In this document: one piece after another, positions 11,182 through 21,645 of the stretch
How positions within the stretch are numbered: position 1 is the first letter of the stretch
Layout of the letters: each line of letters begins with the position of its first letter
From: Acidobacteriota bacterium
GTDB lineage: Bacteria > Acidobacteriota > Vicinamibacteria > Vicinamibacterales > UBA2999
Direction: 5' to 3'
Assembly: GCA_003222635.1 (NCBI GenBank)
Contig: QHWQ01000021.1
Coordinates: forward strand, 1-64,000
Length of the DNA: 64,000 bases
The notes under the pieces: model-generated
Databases searched by the model: none
Seen by the model: only the letters and a program-made list of their open reading frames with translations
Told to the model about the DNA's origin: nothing
Program-made: the position numbers and the translations under genes

Positions 11182-12837
11182 ATGAGAAATCTTCTTATGG
11201 CGATCGTTGCCAGCAGCGTCGCAGCCGCCGCGCAGAGCGCGGCGCCCGGCGCCGATCAAATCAAGACCATGTCGGCGCGCTTCGCGCCGGTCGATCTCAC
11301 GGCGGACGTGAGCAAGCTGCCGGCGAACGAGCGCCAGGCGCTCGCCAAGCTCGTCGAGGCCGCCAAGGTGATGGACACGCTCTTCCTGCGGCAGGTCTGG
11401 GCGGGCAACGAAACGATGCTGCTCGAGCTGCTGCAGGACAGCTCGCCGCTCGGACATGAGCGGCTGCACTACTTCATGCTGAACAAGGGGCCGTGGTCGC
11501 GCCTCGATCGCTTCGACGCGTTCGTTCCCGGCGCGCCGGGCAAACCCGAGCAGGCCAACTTCTATCCGGCGGACGCCACCAAAGAACAGGTCGAGGAGTG
11601 GGTCTCGACGCTGTCCGCGGGACAGAAGACGGCTGCGACCGGCTTCTACTCGACCATCCGCCGCAACGCGGAAGGAAAGTTCATCGCGGTTCCCTACAGC
11701 TACGAATACCAGGGCGAATTGGCGCACGCGGCGGCGCTGCTGCGTGAAGCGGCCGCGCTCACGAGACAGCCGACGCTGAAGACCTTCCTCGAGAAGCGCG
11801 CACAGGCCTTCCTCACCAACGACTACTACGACAGCGACGTCGCGTGGATGGAGCTCGACGCGAGCATCGAGCCGACCATCGGCCCGTACGAGGTCTACGA
11901 GGACGAGTGGTTCAACTACAAGGCGGCGTTCGAGGCGTTCATCACGCTGCGTGACGAGGCGGAGAGCGCGAAGCTCGCGCGCTTCGGCGCGGAGCTGCAG
12001 GAGATCGAGAACAACCTGCCGATCGATCCGAAGTTCCGCAACCCGAAGCTCGGCGCGCTCGCGCCGATCCGCGTCGTCGACGTCGTCTTCTCGGCGGGCG
12101 ACGGCAACCGCGGCGTGCAGACGGCGGCCTACAACCTGCCGAACGACGAGCGCATCACCGCGGAGAAGGGCGCCAAGCGCGTGATGCTGAAGAACACGCA
12201 GGACGCCAAGTTCGCCAAGGTCCTCCTGCCGATCTCGAAGATTGCGCTCGCGCCGAAGGATCACGGGAGCATCGACTTCGATGCCTTCTTCACGCACATC
12301 CTGATGCACGAGCTGATGCACGGCCTCGGCCCGCACAACATCACCGCCGGCGAGCGGCCGTCAACCGTCAGGCAGGAGCTGAAGGAGACCTACAGCACGA
12401 TCGAAGAGGCGAAGGCCGACATCTCCGGCCTCTTTGCGCTGCAGTTCCTCGTCGATCGCGGCAAGCTCGAGAAGAAATACGAGCAGACGATGTACACGAC
12501 GTACCTGGCATCGATGTTCCGCTCGATCCGTTTCGGCCTCAACGAGGCGCACGGCCGCGGCGTCGCCATGCAGCTCAATTACTTCCTCGACAAGGGCGGC
12601 GTCACGGTCGCGCAGGACGGCACGTTCGCCGTCAATCCGGCGCGCATCAAGCAGAACATCATCGACCTCACCCACGACCTGATGACGATGGAGGCGATGG
12701 GGGATTACGCGGCGGCGAAGCAGATGATCGCGACGATGGCTGTGAACAGGCCGCCCACGCAGCGCGTGTTGGATCGTCTGACGAGCGTGCCCGTAGATAT
12801 CGAGCCGAGGTTCGTGACCGCAGCAACGCTCAAATAA
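11182..12837 (+). CDS. DPP3-like (M49-type) zinc metallopeptidase
   Basis: The 551-residue product starts 5 nt after algH. It carries HELMH (about 376-380) followed by GLGPH, and a second metal motif EEAKAD near 408, arranged as in dipeptidyl peptidase III relatives (family M49 uses HExxxH or HExxH-like sites plus EExxAE/D). Conserved pieces FLRQVWAGN, FMLNKGPWSRLD and DISGLFALQFL are typical of bacterial proteins annotated as DPP3-family hydrolases. The short N-terminal hydrophobic stretch (LLMAIVASSVAAAAQS) may be a signal peptide. The exact substrate is unknown; some homologues carry NUDIX-type annotations, which I see no support for here. Confidence 0.72.
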   Translation: MRNLLMAIVASSVAAAAQSAAPGADQIKTMSARFAPVDLTADVSKLPANERQALAKLVEAAKVMDTLFLRQVWAGNETMLLELLQDSSPLGHERLHYFMLNKGPWSRLDRFDAFVPGAPGKPEQANFYPADATKEQVEEWVSTLSAGQKTAATGFYSTIRRNAEGKFIAVPYSYEYQGELAHAAALLREAAALTRQPTLKTFLEKRAQAFLTNDYYDSDVAWMELDASIEPTIGPYEVYEDEWFNYKAAFEAFITLRDEAESAKLARFGAELQEIENNLPIDPKFRNPKLGALAPIRVVDVVFSAGDGNRGVQTAAYNLPNDERITAEKGAKRVMLKNTQDAKFAKVLLPISKIALAPKDHGSIDFDAFFTHILMHELMHGLGPHNITAGERPSTVRQELKETYSTIEEAKADISGLFALQFLVDRGKLEKKYEQTMYTTYLASMFRSIRFGLNEAHGRGVAMQLNYFLDKGGVTVAQDGTFAVNPARIKQNIIDLTHDLMTMEAMGDYAAAKQMIATMAVNRPPTQRVLDRLTSVPVDIEPRFVTAATLK

Positions 12838-12839
12838 GC

Positions 12840-12845
12840 TATTCT
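12840..12845 (+). promoter_or_regulatory. -10 box TATTCT, 7 nt before PepSY gene
   Basis: TATTCT overlaps the previous stop region and lies 7 nt before the ATG at 12853. No Shine-Dalgarno site is visible, which fits a leaderless start. Confidence 0.5.
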
Positions 12846-12852
12846 TCGCGCC

Positions 12853-14460
12853 ATGAAGCGCGCCATCGCCCTGCTCACGGTCGTCCACCGCTACCTGGGC
12901 CTGGTCTTCTGCCTGATCTTCGCCGTCTGGTTTGCCTCGGGCATCGTCATGGTCTATGCGCGGATGCCGGAGTACGGCGCCGCGGAGCGTCTTGCGCGTC
13001 TGGCGCCGCTCGATGCCGCAGCCATCAAGCTGACGCCCGCGCAAGCGCTCGACCAGGCGGCGCTCGGCGATGCGCCCTCACGCATCCGCATCTCCACGCT
13101 TCGCTCGCGTCCCGTCTACCGGTTCTTCGTGCAAGGAGAGTGGGTGACGCAGTACGCGGACGACGGCAGCGTGCTCGAGCGGCTGACGCCCGACGCCGCG
13201 GTCGACGTCGTGCGCGATGCGTTTCCCGCCGAGCGCGGCACCGCTCGATTCGTGGAGACGCTGCGGCAGCCCGATCAGTGGACGATCGGCATGCGCGCCG
13301 GCGGGCCGCTCCATGTGGTGTCGCTCGGCGATGCGGCGGCGACCAACGTCTACGTCGCGTCGGACACCGGCGAGATCGTCTTGAAGACCGATCGCAGCAG
13401 CCGCTTCTGGGGTTACGCGGGGCCGGTGATGCACTGGTTCTACTTCCGGCCGCTGCGCGTCAAAGGCGAGCTCTGGTACAACCTGATCGTCTACGGCTCG
13501 GCCGCCGGCTGCGTGCTCGCCATCATCGGCCTCATCATCGGGACCTATCGCTACTCGCTCTCCCGTCTGCGCGCGGGCGTCTCGGCGACGCCCTATGTCG
13601 GCTGGCTGCGCTGGCATCACTACGCGGGATTGATCTTCGGCGTCATCACCTTCACGTGGCTGTTCAGCGGCATGCTGTCGATGGAGCCGTGGGGCATCAG
13701 CGCCGATGCGGCGCCGCGCCGCGCGCAGGTTGTTGCCATTCGCGGCGACGGCGTGGATGCCGCGCGCTTCGCGATTGCTCCGCAGCAAGTGCTCGAGACA
13801 TTGCGCATAGAACACGGTCTCGAAGCGCGGGCGGAGCTGACGCGCCGCGCGCATGCGCTCGACCGCGAATCGAACGCGGAGCAGGGAGGACAGTTCGGCG
13901 CCGTCAAGGAGATCGAGCTCATTCAGTTCATGGACGCGCCGTTCTACCGCGCGCAGGATCAGGAGGGACGGACGCTGCTGCTGACCGCGGATCGCGGACC
14001 GGCGCTGAAGGATGGCTTCACCGAACCCGAGCTTCGCGCGGCCGCGGACGCGGCGATGCCCGGCACCGGCGTCCAGGAAGCGGCCTGGCTGACGCGCTAC
14101 GACGGCTACTACTACGATCGCGCGGGCGAGCGGCCGCTGCCGGTGCTGCGCGTCAAATACGCGGATGCGGACGGCAGCTGGCTGTATTTCTCCGCGCGCG
14201 ACGGCGGCGTCGTGCTGCGCGAGACCGCGAGCGTACGGCCCGTCAGATGGCTGTATCACGGCCTCCACAGCCTCGATTTCCCGGGCTTCTACCAGTCCGG
14301 CTGGCTCTGGTACGCCGTCATGATTACGCTTTGCGTCGGCGGACTTCTCCTCAGCATGACGTCCGTCATCATCGGCTGGAGGGTGTTGCGCGGCAGACGG
14401 TCTGAAAAAATGTTCAGGATCTCTTCAGAGGCTCGTCCGGCCGCGTCTGATTACTATTAG
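12853..14460 (+). CDS. PepSY-associated transmembrane protein
   Basis: A 535-residue inner-membrane protein with the PepSY-TM layout: an N-terminal helix (VVHRYLGLVFCLIFAVWFASGIVMVY), a periplasmic PepSY segment, a helix near 205-230 (LIVYGSAAGCVLAIIGLIIGTYRY), another at about 255-270 (HHYAGLIFGVITFTWLFSGML), a second PepSY region and a final helix (WYAVMITLCVGGLLLSMTSVII). Family members are often linked to iron uptake or to redox partners (PiuB-like), but the function here is open. It is followed 7 nt later by a DUF6152 gene. Confidence 0.85.
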   Translation: MKRAIALLTVVHRYLGLVFCLIFAVWFASGIVMVYARMPEYGAAERLARLAPLDAAAIKLTPAQALDQAALGDAPSRIRISTLRSRPVYRFFVQGEWVTQYADDGSVLERLTPDAAVDVVRDAFPAERGTARFVETLRQPDQWTIGMRAGGPLHVVSLGDAAATNVYVASDTGEIVLKTDRSSRFWGYAGPVMHWFYFRPLRVKGELWYNLIVYGSAAGCVLAIIGLIIGTYRYSLSRLRAGVSATPYVGWLRWHHYAGLIFGVITFTWLFSGMLSMEPWGISADAAPRRAQVVAIRGDGVDAARFAIAPQQVLETLRIEHGLEARAELTRRAHALDRESNAEQGGQFGAVKEIELIQFMDAPFYRAQDQEGRTLLLTADRGPALKDGFTEPELRAAADAAMPGTGVQEAAWLTRYDGYYYDRAGERPLPVLRVKYADADGSWLYFSARDGGVVLRETASVRPVRWLYHGLHSLDFPGFYQSGWLWYAVMITLCVGGLLLSMTSVIIGWRVLRGRRSEKMFRISSEARPAASDYY

Positions 14461-14467
14461 GGGGCCG

Positions 14468-14860
14468 ATGAAACACCTTGCGACGACCGTGCTGCTGACC
14501 GGCGCACTGCTGTGCGGCGGGCGGGCGTACGCGCATCATTCCTTCGGCGCGACCTACGACAAGACGCAGACCTCCGTCGAAGGCGAGGTGCTGCAGTTCG
14601 TCTATCGCAACCCGCACGCGCTGCTGCAGATCATGGCGCCGGACTCCAACCGGCAGATGCAGCGGTGGACGGTCGAGTGGGAAGCGCGCGGGCAGCTCGA
14701 CCACCAGGGCGTGACCAGCATGACGCTGAAGCCAGGCGATCGCGTGGTCGTCACCGGCAATCCGGGAAAGAACCCGGCGGATCACTGGCTGCGCGCGATG
14801 ACGATCGTCCGTCCGAAGGACGGATGGAAGTGGTCGATTAACGGCGCCTCAATGCGGTAG
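14468..14860 (+). CDS. DUF6152 family exported protein
   Basis: A 130-residue protein with a signal peptide ending ...GGRAYAHHS, followed by the family start HHSFGATYDKTQTSVEGEV. The rest is a small beta-rich domain with the typical VYRNPHALLQI and GDRVVVTGNPGKNPADHWLR motifs. Family members are periplasmic and of unknown function. A GGGGG stretch precedes the ATG. The stop overlaps the convergent sialidase-like gene by 12 nt. Confidence 0.85.
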   Translation: MKHLATTVLLTGALLCGGRAYAHHSFGATYDKTQTSVEGEVLQFVYRNPHALLQIMAPDSNRQMQRWTVEWEARGQLDHQGVTSMTLKPGDRVVVTGNPGKNPADHWLRAMTIVRPKDGWKWSINGASMR

Positions 14861-16060
14861 CGCCGCGACCGCGGTCTTCACGCCGCCAGCCCCGCCGTTT
14901 TCCGGCGTATCCACCCAGGCGAACACCAGCTCGTTTCCCGCGCGCACCATGCGCGGCACGCCGCCCACGCGGCCGCTGCCCGCGGCGCCGGCAACGGTGA
15001 TCGGCGCCGACTTCGCGCCAGATGCGTCGATGTGCCGGATGCGGAACGTGGATCGCTGATTCGCGAACTCGATCCACGACGCGACCGCGCTGCCGTCGTC
15101 GAGCATCTCGATATCGACCTTGCCCATCGACGCGGCGTCATCCAGGCGAATGGGCTGACCAAACGTGCGGCCGGCGTCCTTCGAGAAGGCCGCCCACGCC
15201 TGCCCCTGATCGTTCTTCGCGGTGAACCACGCAGCGGCAACGTTGTTCTCCTGTGCGGTAATGGCGGGACCATTCACCGGGCACGCATGAATCTGCCAGC
15301 CGTCGTTGTGGACCGGCGTGCCGGCCGTCCATGCGCCCTTCTCGTAGCGCGTCACGTAGATGTCGCGAGTCTCGTCGTCCGTGCGGTTGCGGTAGATCGC
15401 GATCGGACCGTCCGTGGTCACGGCGACGTTCATCGTGCAGCAGTCGCAGACCTTCTCGTCGATCGCGCGATCAGAGACCTGCGTCCACGCCGCGTTGTAC
15501 GCGCCGTAGCGCAGCGTCATCGGACCATGCTCGCGATCCTTCACGGTGAGGCGGCCATCGAGATACACGACGCCGAGGTTGCCGTTGGCCAGCTCGAACA
15601 GGGTCGCGAACGCGTGCTGCGTGATGGTGCCGTCGTGATGCGGCAGAAACGACTTCGACCAGGTCTTGCCGTTGTCCTTCGAGTAGACGAGCCGAAGGTT
15701 CGACGCTTCGAACTCGTCGCTGCTGCTCTGCATCCAGTCGCCGACGAGCGTGCCGTTCGAGAGGCGCAGCACCGACGGCGTGTCGGCTTCGGTGATGAAC
15801 CAGTCTTCGCCGGAGGCGACCTTCACGGGCGCCGACCAGCCCGTGGCGGTGCGCTCCGCGAACTTCAGCGTCGGCTCGTCGCCGCTTTCGATCCAGCTCG
15901 CGAGCGCGCCGCGCTTCGAGATCGTCAGTTGCACGCCGTTGGCGCCTTTTTCGGCGCCGAGCTCGACGGGCTGAATTTTCAGAGCCCACGGCTGGGGCGC
16001 CTGCGCAGCCGCCGCGATTGCCATGGCCAGGACAGCAGTAAGAACTATGGTCGAGCGCAT
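14849..16060 (-). CDS. Secreted BNR/sialidase-like beta-propeller
   Basis: The 403-residue product has a clear signal peptide (VLTAVLAMAIAAAAQA) and a six-bladed propeller with degenerate Asp-box motifs (YSKDNGKTWSKS, FSKDAGRTFGQP). A CDCCTMNV motif, common in this bacterial subgroup, suggests a disulfide or metal site. Catalytic residues of true sialidases are not recognisable, so a carbohydrate-binding or structural role is equally possible. The ATG at 16060 is preceded by TATGCT with a 6-nt gap, the leaderless pattern. Confidence 0.8.
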   Translation of the reverse strand: MRSTIVLTAVLAMAIAAAAQAPQPWALKIQPVELGAEKGANGVQLTISKRGALASWIESGDEPTLKFAERTATGWSAPVKVASGEDWFITEADTPSVLRLSNGTLVGDWMQSSSDEFEASNLRLVYSKDNGKTWSKSFLPHHDGTITQHAFATLFELANGNLGVVYLDGRLTVKDREHGPMTLRYGAYNAAWTQVSDRAIDEKVCDCCTMNVAVTTDGPIAIYRNRTDDETRDIYVTRYEKGAWTAGTPVHNDGWQIHACPVNGPAITAQENNVAAAWFTAKNDQGQAWAAFSKDAGRTFGQPIRLDDAASMGKVDIEMLDDGSAVASWIEFANQRSTFRIRHIDASGAKSAPITVAGAAGSGRVGGVPRMVRAGNELVFAWVDTPENGGAGGVKTAVAALPH

Positions 16061-16066
16061 GGGCGA

Positions 16067-16072
16067 AGCATA
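16067..16072 (-). promoter_or_regulatory. -10 box TATGCT, 6 nt before the sialidase-like gene
   Basis: On the minus strand TATGCT is followed by TCGCCC and the ATG at 16060. There is no Shine-Dalgarno site, so a leaderless transcript is likely. Confidence 0.55.
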
Positions 16073-16101
16073 ACAGACCCGGAATGGCCCTTGCGACCGA
16101 A

Positions 16102-16201
16102 GGTCCGGCTAAAGCCGGACCCTACCGACGATCCCCAGCCGGATGCAGACCGCGGCGTGGATCCGGAATGGAACACCGGTAGCGTCCGCCTTCAGCGGAC
16201 C
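16102..16201. repeat. Inverted REP doublet (intergenic)
   Basis: One REP at 16102-16126 (GGTCCGGCTAAAGCCGGAC then CCTACC) and one at 16178-16201 in the opposite direction (GGTAGC then GTCCGCCTTCAGCGGACC), 51 bp apart. This has the same arrangement as the pair inside lpxB. Confidence 0.88.
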
Positions 16202-16214
16202 TGAGGGGATACGT

Positions 16215-16421
16215 ATGAGAAGCAGAGCCTGGGCGTGGTTGATTGCCATCGTGGCGCTCGTGCTCGCGGTGTGCCCGCTGGTGGCGATGTCGGGCGTGCT
16301 CGGCCTGACGCCAATGAGCATTGCGACCGCCAACATCCTGTGGATCGCCGCGATCGTGCTGACGATCGTGTCGTTCGCGATGTCGCTGCGCCAGGGATTA
16401 CGAACGCGGAGGCGCGTGTAG
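16215..16421 (+). CDS. Small two-helix membrane protein (68 aa)
   Basis: The ATG follows GAGGGGATACGT, a usable Shine-Dalgarno. The product has two hydrophobic helices (AWLIAIVALVLAVCPLVAM and ATANILWIAAIVLTIVSFAMSL) with basic ends (MRSRAW; RQGLRTRRRV). No family is recognised. It lies immediately after a REP doublet and is convergent with the HD-GYP gene. The compact layout supports a real gene, but no function can be given. Confidence 0.6.
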   Translation: MRSRAWAWLIAIVALVLAVCPLVAMSGVLGLTPMSIATANILWIAAIVLTIVSFAMSLRQGLRTRRRV

Positions 16422-16458
16422 CGTAGAGGCAGACCTCGAGGGCCGGCCATGCCCGCGC

Positions 16459-17478
16459 TTACGCGGCCGCGCGGACCAGGACGCGCCCCAGCGCGGCTGC
16501 CGCGTCGGGATCGAACTGCGATCCGCTGCAGCGCTCGATTTCAGCCACCGCCATCGCGGGCGGCATCGCCGGCCGCTGCGTATGCGGGTGCGTCATCGAA
16601 TCGTAGGAATCCGCGATCGTCAGGATGCGTGCACCGAGCGGAATGTCGGTGCCCTTCAGCCGGTTCGGATAGCCGGAGCCGTCGAACGCCTCGTGATGCG
16701 CCAGAACGATCTCCGCCGCGCGCTCCAATCGAGGGAGCTTCCTGACCAGGTCGTAGCCAACCTGCGGATGCGTGCGCATCACGTCCCACTCGGCGTCCGT
16801 CAGCGGCGCCGGCTTGCAGAGAATTTCGGAGGGCATGTCGATCTTGCCGACGTCGTGCAGCATCGCGCCGAACTCGAGACCGTCCACTTCCTCGTTCGAA
16901 CACCCGAGCTCGTCGGCGACGGCGATGGCCAGGCCGGTGACGCGCGTCGAGTGGCGGCGGCCATCCTTCTCGTGCATCTGCAGCATCGCCAGCAGGCTGT
17001 CGGCCGCCGCGTACGCCGTCGTCTGCGCGCCCGCCAGCGTCGCGGCGACGGCGGCCCGCCGCGTGCGCATCTTTGCCTGCAGCGCGCAGTGCAGCTCCGC
17101 GTCGCCGACGCTGGCGCGGTGCCAGTCGAGCCCGAGCGCCAGCGCTTCGCGCAGGCGCGTGCTGTCGAACGGCTTCAAGAGGTAATCGACGACGTCGTTG
17201 CTCAGCGTGGAGACGGCGACATCGGCATCGTCGACCGAGGTCGACATAATGACGGCAGTTGTCGGATACCGCTCACGAATGCGCGCCGCCAGCCAGACAC
17301 CGTTCTGTCCCGGCATGTTCACATCGCACAGCGCGACGTCCGCGGGCGTCTCGTCGAGATGTTCGAGCGCGGCTTCCGCCGAGTCGGCTTCGTACGCGCA
17401 ATAACCGAAACGGTTCACCCATGCCGCCAGCATGGGTCTCAGTGAAATGTCGTCGTCGACAACGAGCACTGAATGCAT
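16459..17478 (-). CDS. Response regulator with HD-GYP phosphodiesterase domain
   Basis: The 339-residue product has an N-terminal receiver (VLVVDDD; phosphoacceptor Asp about 52 in LCDVNMPG; Lys in LLKPFD) and a C-terminal HD-GYP domain ([26 protein letters not shown]). HD-GYP proteins of the RpfG type hydrolyse cyclic di-GMP, here presumably on command of an unidentified histidine kinase. The track ORF begins 20 codons earlier; the ATG at 17478 directly before HSVLVVDDD is preferred. It is divergent from typA. All key metal residues of the family that can be checked by eye are present. Confidence 0.92.
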   Translation of the reverse strand: MHSVLVVDDDISLRPMLAAWVNRFGYCAYEADSAEAALEHLDETPADVALCDVNMPGQNGVWLAARIRERYPTTAVIMSTSVDDADVAVSTLSNDVVDYLLKPFDSTRLREALALGLDWHRASVGDAELHCALQAKMRTRRAAVAATLAGAQTTAYAAADSLLAMLQMHEKDGRRHSTRVTGLAIAVADELGCSNEEVDGLEFGAMLHDVGKIDMPSEILCKPAPLTDAEWDVMRTHPQVGYDLVRKLPRLERAAEIVLAHHEAFDGSGYPNRLKGTDIPLGARILTIADSYDSMTHPHTQRPAMPPAMAVAEIERCSGSQFDPDAAAALGRVLVRAAA

Positions 17479-17575
17479 GAGCGAAGGGTCCAAGGGGGGC
17501 ACCTTATCCTTAGATGGTAGAGACCATGCGTGCAGCAATCAACGGAGAAGTGACGTATCGATGAGCTCGGCACCA

Positions 17576-17581
17576 TATACT
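17576..17581 (+). promoter_or_regulatory. -10 box TATACT, 6 nt before typA
   Basis: TATACT ends 6 nt before the ATG at 17588 and there is no Shine-Dalgarno site at that distance. This supports 17588 as the start over the upstream ATG at 17561. Confidence 0.6.
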
Positions 17582-17587
17582 GCAGAG

Positions 17588-19423
17588 ATGTCCGTTCACC
17601 CGAAGACGCGGCAGATCGCGAACCCGCTGCGCCGCAACGTCGCGATCATCGCGCACGTCGATCATGGAAAGACAACGCTCGTGGATGCCCTTCTCAAACA
17701 GAGTGGTGCGTTCCGCGCGATACATCACGAGGTCGCGGAGCGGATCATGGACAACACCGACCTCGAGCGTGAGCGCAGAATTACGATTCTGGCGAAGAAC
17801 ACGGCCGTTCATTACCAGGATTTGCTCATCAACATCGTCGATACGCCGGGCCATGCCGACTTCGGCGGCGAGGTCGAGCGCACGCTGTCGATGGTCGACG
17901 GCGTGATGCTGCTCGTCGATGCGTCGGAAGGCCCGCTGCCGCAGACGAGGTTCGTGCTGCGCAAGGCGCTCGAGCGCGGGCTGCCGCCGATCGTCGTGCT
18001 CAACAAGATCGACCGTGCGGACGCGCGGCCAAAGGAAGTGCTCAACGAGGTCTACGACCTGTTCATCGATCTCGACGCGACGGAAGACCAGATCGAATTT
18101 CCGGTGCTCTACACGAACGCGCGCGCCGGTGTGGCGTCGACTGAAGTCGGGGTCGGCGGCGAGAGCCTGCAGCCGCTCTTCGAGGCGATCGTCGAGCACG
18201 TGCCGCCGCCGCGCGGCAACCCAGAGGCAGCGCTGCAGATTCTGGTCGCCAATCTCGACTCGAGCGATTACCTGGGGCGCATCGCCATCGGGCGCATCTT
18301 CAACGGCACGGTGAATCTCAATGACCCGGTCGCGGTGTTGAAGCTCGGAGGCGCAACCGAGCAGACGCGCATCACGAAGCTGTTCGCGTTCGACGGCCTG
18401 AAGCGCATCGAAGTGGAGCGCGCGACGGCTGGCGACATCGTCTGCCTGGCGGGCATCGAGGACATCACCATCGGCGAGACGATCGCCTCGGTGGAGAATC
18501 CGATCGCGATTCCTCCGATTGCGGTCGACGAGCCGACGGTGTCGATGATCTTCGGGGTCAATACGTCGCCGATGGCCGGACGCGACGGGCAGTACGTGAC
18601 GTCGCGCAACCTCCGCGAGCGTCTCGCGAAGGAGCTCCTCGGCAACGTGTCGCTGCGCGTGGAGGATACCGACACGCCGGAGCAGATGAAGGTCATCGGC
18701 CGCGGCGAGCTGCAGCTGTCGATTCTCATCGAGATGATGCGGCGAGAAGGCTACGAGGTGCAGGTGTCGCGGCCGGAGATCGTCACGAAAGAGATCAACG
18801 GCGTGAAGATGGAGCCGGTCGAAGATCTGGTCATCGACGTGCCCGAGGAGTTTCAGGGCGTCGTCATCGCGCAGGCGGGCACGCGGCGCGGTGTGCCGAC
18901 GAAGATGGTGAACCACGGCAGCGGGCGCGTGCGGCTCGAGTTCCGCATCCCCGCGCGCGGACTGATTGGATTCCGGTCCCAGTTCCTCACCGACACCAAG
19001 GGGACGGGCATCATGAATCACATCTTCGCGGGATGGGAGCCGTGGCACGGCGCGATTCCGGCGCGGACCACCGGCGCGCTCGTCGCCGATCGCGCGGGCA
19101 TCGCGACCCCCTACGCGATCTGGAACCTCCAGGAGCGCGGCGAGATCCTCATCGAGCCGCAGACGCCGGTCTACGAAGGGATGATCATCGGCGAGAACGC
19201 GCGGCAGCGCGACATGGACGTCAACGTCACGAAGGAAAAGAAGCAGACGAACATGCGCGCCTCGACCGCCGACGAGGCGATTCGCATCGTCCCGCCCCGT
19301 CTGCTCAGCCTCGAGCAGTCGATCGAGTTCATCAACGACGATGAATTGGTCGAGGTGACGCCGAAGACGATCCGGCTGCGGAAGAAGATCCTGGCCGCCA
19401 ATCAGCGGCCAAGACCTGAGTAG
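17588..19423 (+). CDS. typA: Ribosome-associated GTPase TypA/BipA
   Basis: TypA is a translational GTPase that acts in ribosome assembly and stress growth. The 611-residue product has G1 AHVDHGKT, G2 region RITI, G3 [12 protein letters not shown]4 NKID, then domains II, III, V and the TypA-specific C-terminal region ([23 protein letters not shown]...[11 protein letters not shown]). The start at 17588 is chosen from the leaderless -10 box; an alternative ATG at 17561 has a GGAG too far upstream to be convincing. The gene stands between an HD-GYP regulator and a small protein gene. Confidence 0.96.
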   Translation: MSVHPKTRQIANPLRRNVAIIAHVDHGKTTLVDALLKQSGAFRAIHHEVAERIMDNTDLERERRITILAKNTAVHYQDLLINIVDTPGHADFGGEVERTLSMVDGVMLLVDASEGPLPQTRFVLRKALERGLPPIVVLNKIDRADARPKEVLNEVYDLFIDLDATEDQIEFPVLYTNARAGVASTEVGVGGESLQPLFEAIVEHVPPPRGNPEAALQILVANLDSSDYLGRIAIGRIFNGTVNLNDPVAVLKLGGATEQTRITKLFAFDGLKRIEVERATAGDIVCLAGIEDITIGETIASVENPIAIPPIAVDEPTVSMIFGVNTSPMAGRDGQYVTSRNLRERLAKELLGNVSLRVEDTDTPEQMKVIGRGELQLSILIEMMRREGYEVQVSRPEIVTKEINGVKMEPVEDLVIDVPEEFQGVVIAQAGTRRGVPTKMVNHGSGRVRLEFRIPARGLIGFRSQFLTDTKGTGIMNHIFAGWEPWHGAIPARTTGALVADRAGIATPYAIWNLQERGEILIEPQTPVYEGMIIGENARQRDMDVNVTKEKKQTNMRASTADEAIRIVPPRLLSLEQSIEFINDDELVEVTPKTIRLRKKILAANQRPRPE

Positions 19424-19426
19424 CGT

Positions 19427-19675
19427 TTACTGGCCCTTCTTGACGGCGTTGCCTTCGCCGCCGTAGCCCATGTCGATCGAGGTGGCGCCGTGGCCGTCCT
19501 CATTGATGTCGCCCGGGGTCCGCAGGACCTCGCCATCCCGTTCGCCCAGCGCCCGGGCGCGGCGTGCCGCGACCTCATCCGGGTCGTTGGTGGCGCGAAT
19601 GTCGTCTGGCGACTGCGGCACCGGCGCGTCGGCGATGCCGAGCGGGTCGTCCAGCGGCAGCTTGTCCTTCTTCAT
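19427..19675 (-). CDS. Small hydrophilic acidic protein (82 aa)
   Basis: The ATG at 19675 follows a good Shine-Dalgarno (GGAGGCG). The product has no hydrophobic segment and is rich in Asp, Glu, Arg and Gly (PDDIRATNDPDEVAARRARALGERDGEVLRTPGDINEDGHGATSID). It is probably disordered or only partly folded. It is convergent with typA, 3 nt after the typA stop. It resembles the hydrophilic product at 6417-6776 in composition, not in sequence. Function unknown. Confidence 0.7.
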   Translation of the reverse strand: MKKDKLPLDDPLGIADAPVPQSPDDIRATNDPDEVAARRARALGERDGEVLRTPGDINEDGHGATSIDMGYGGEGNAVKKGQ

Positions 19676-19827
19676 GAGTTCGCCTCCACCCTCTTCGAGG
19701 CAAGCCGGGTGCCACCCTGTGCAGATCCGTGAGCGGGATGTCCTAAGAGTCCGCTGGCGTTGGACTTCTGGCGTTTGCTCTGCTGTGCAGTCGCGCGCCC
19801 ATCTGCCGATAAGGAGGTCAACCCTAA

Positions 19828-20868
<1,041 letters not shown>

Positions 20869-21263
20869 TTTTTTGGTTAGTAGTTGGTAGTTCGTGGTTG
20901 GTGGTTGCGGGCAACGCGATCACGGGCCGCAGAGACGCAGAGGATCGAATGATTCTTGCGTCTCTTCTTTTTTTGGGGTCGCTTGAAAGACTCGATCCGT
21001 GCGATTGGTCCGCTGTGCCCTTCCTGTTCGGCGCAGGTTCCATGGTCAGAGGTCAGCGCCGGCCGGTACCGCTCTTTGTTCAACAGTGTTTTTCGGGCGA
21101 CCTTGCGGAGACTTGTGCCGCCGACCTTGACATTGTTCGGAGACGAAATCATCAAGCTGCGACCTTGAGCCGCTCTGAGTCTCTGCGTCTCTGCGGCTCG
21201 TGACGTCGAACCCCCGAACCCTCGAACCGACTACCAACTACCAACTACCAACTACCAACCCAC
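20869..21263. repeat. Nested inverted arrays of short direct repeats (395-bp gap)
   Basis: The outer arms are TAGTTGG-type heptamers (about 20870-20908) and ACTACCA heptamers (21230-21259). Inside them are GCAGAGAC-type octamers (20928-20943) and their complement (21173-21196), and a stretch of CGAACCC-like units lies on the right side only (21207-21228). The core of about 230 bp has no known RNA or protein. A 92-codon minus-strand ORF (20877-21155) covers the core and left arms but has no family support. The same outer heptamer flanks lpxD and terC. Confidence 0.85.
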
Positions 21264-21614
21264 CTAGATCCACTCCGGCGGCGGCTGGATAGTCGGCTCG
21301 GGAGTCTTCCCGGGATCCGGCCGCCCGCTTCCTTCCAATCGACTGATCGCGCGGACGGTCATGTCGTGGTCGCACTCGATCTGGCATGACAGACGGACGC
21401 CGGTAAGCCCGCGCTCTTCGAGTCGTGTCTTCTCGGCTTTGGTCATCCGCTGCGGTTCGCCGTCGATGAACTCGATGCGGCAGGTCGTGCAGCGCGCGTT
21501 GCCGCCGCACGCGTGCAGGATGTCGACGTGCGCATCCTGCTCGATGGCAAGCACGAGGCGCTTGCCGTTTTCCACATCAACTGGTGTGAAGCCTTCGACG
21601 GTCAGTGTCGGCAT
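21264..21614 (-). CDS. [2Fe-2S] ferredoxin
   Basis: A 116-residue ferredoxin-fold protein. The cluster cysteines are ACGGNARCTTC and the distal LSCQ, giving C-x5-C-x2-C...C, a spacing closer to adrenodoxin-type than to plant-type ferredoxins. The C-terminal tail is Pro-rich and probably flexible. A minus-strand TAACAT box lies 9 nt before the ATG. Its redox partner is not evident; neighbours do not form an obvious pathway. Confidence 0.88.
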   Translation of the reverse strand: MPTLTVEGFTPVDVENGKRLVLAIEQDAHVDILHACGGNARCTTCRIEFIDGEPQRMTKAEKTRLEERGLTGVRLSCQIECDHDMTVRAISRLEGSGRPDPGKTPEPTIQPPPEWI

Positions 21615-21622
21615 AGAGGCGC

Positions 21623-21629
21623 TATGTTA
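21623..21629. promoter_or_regulatory. Bidirectional -10 element TATGTTA
   Basis: On the plus strand TATGTT faces the gene at 21646; on the minus strand the same bases read TAACAT facing the ferredoxin. The two start codons are 32 nt apart, so both promoters would share this element. Confidence 0.4.
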
Positions 21630-21645
21630 ACGTATCGATTTGATC

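Noticed and set aside
11182-12837. NUDIX hydrolase
   Set aside because: The NUDIX box is not present; the HELMH and EEAKAD motifs support a zinc peptidase fold.
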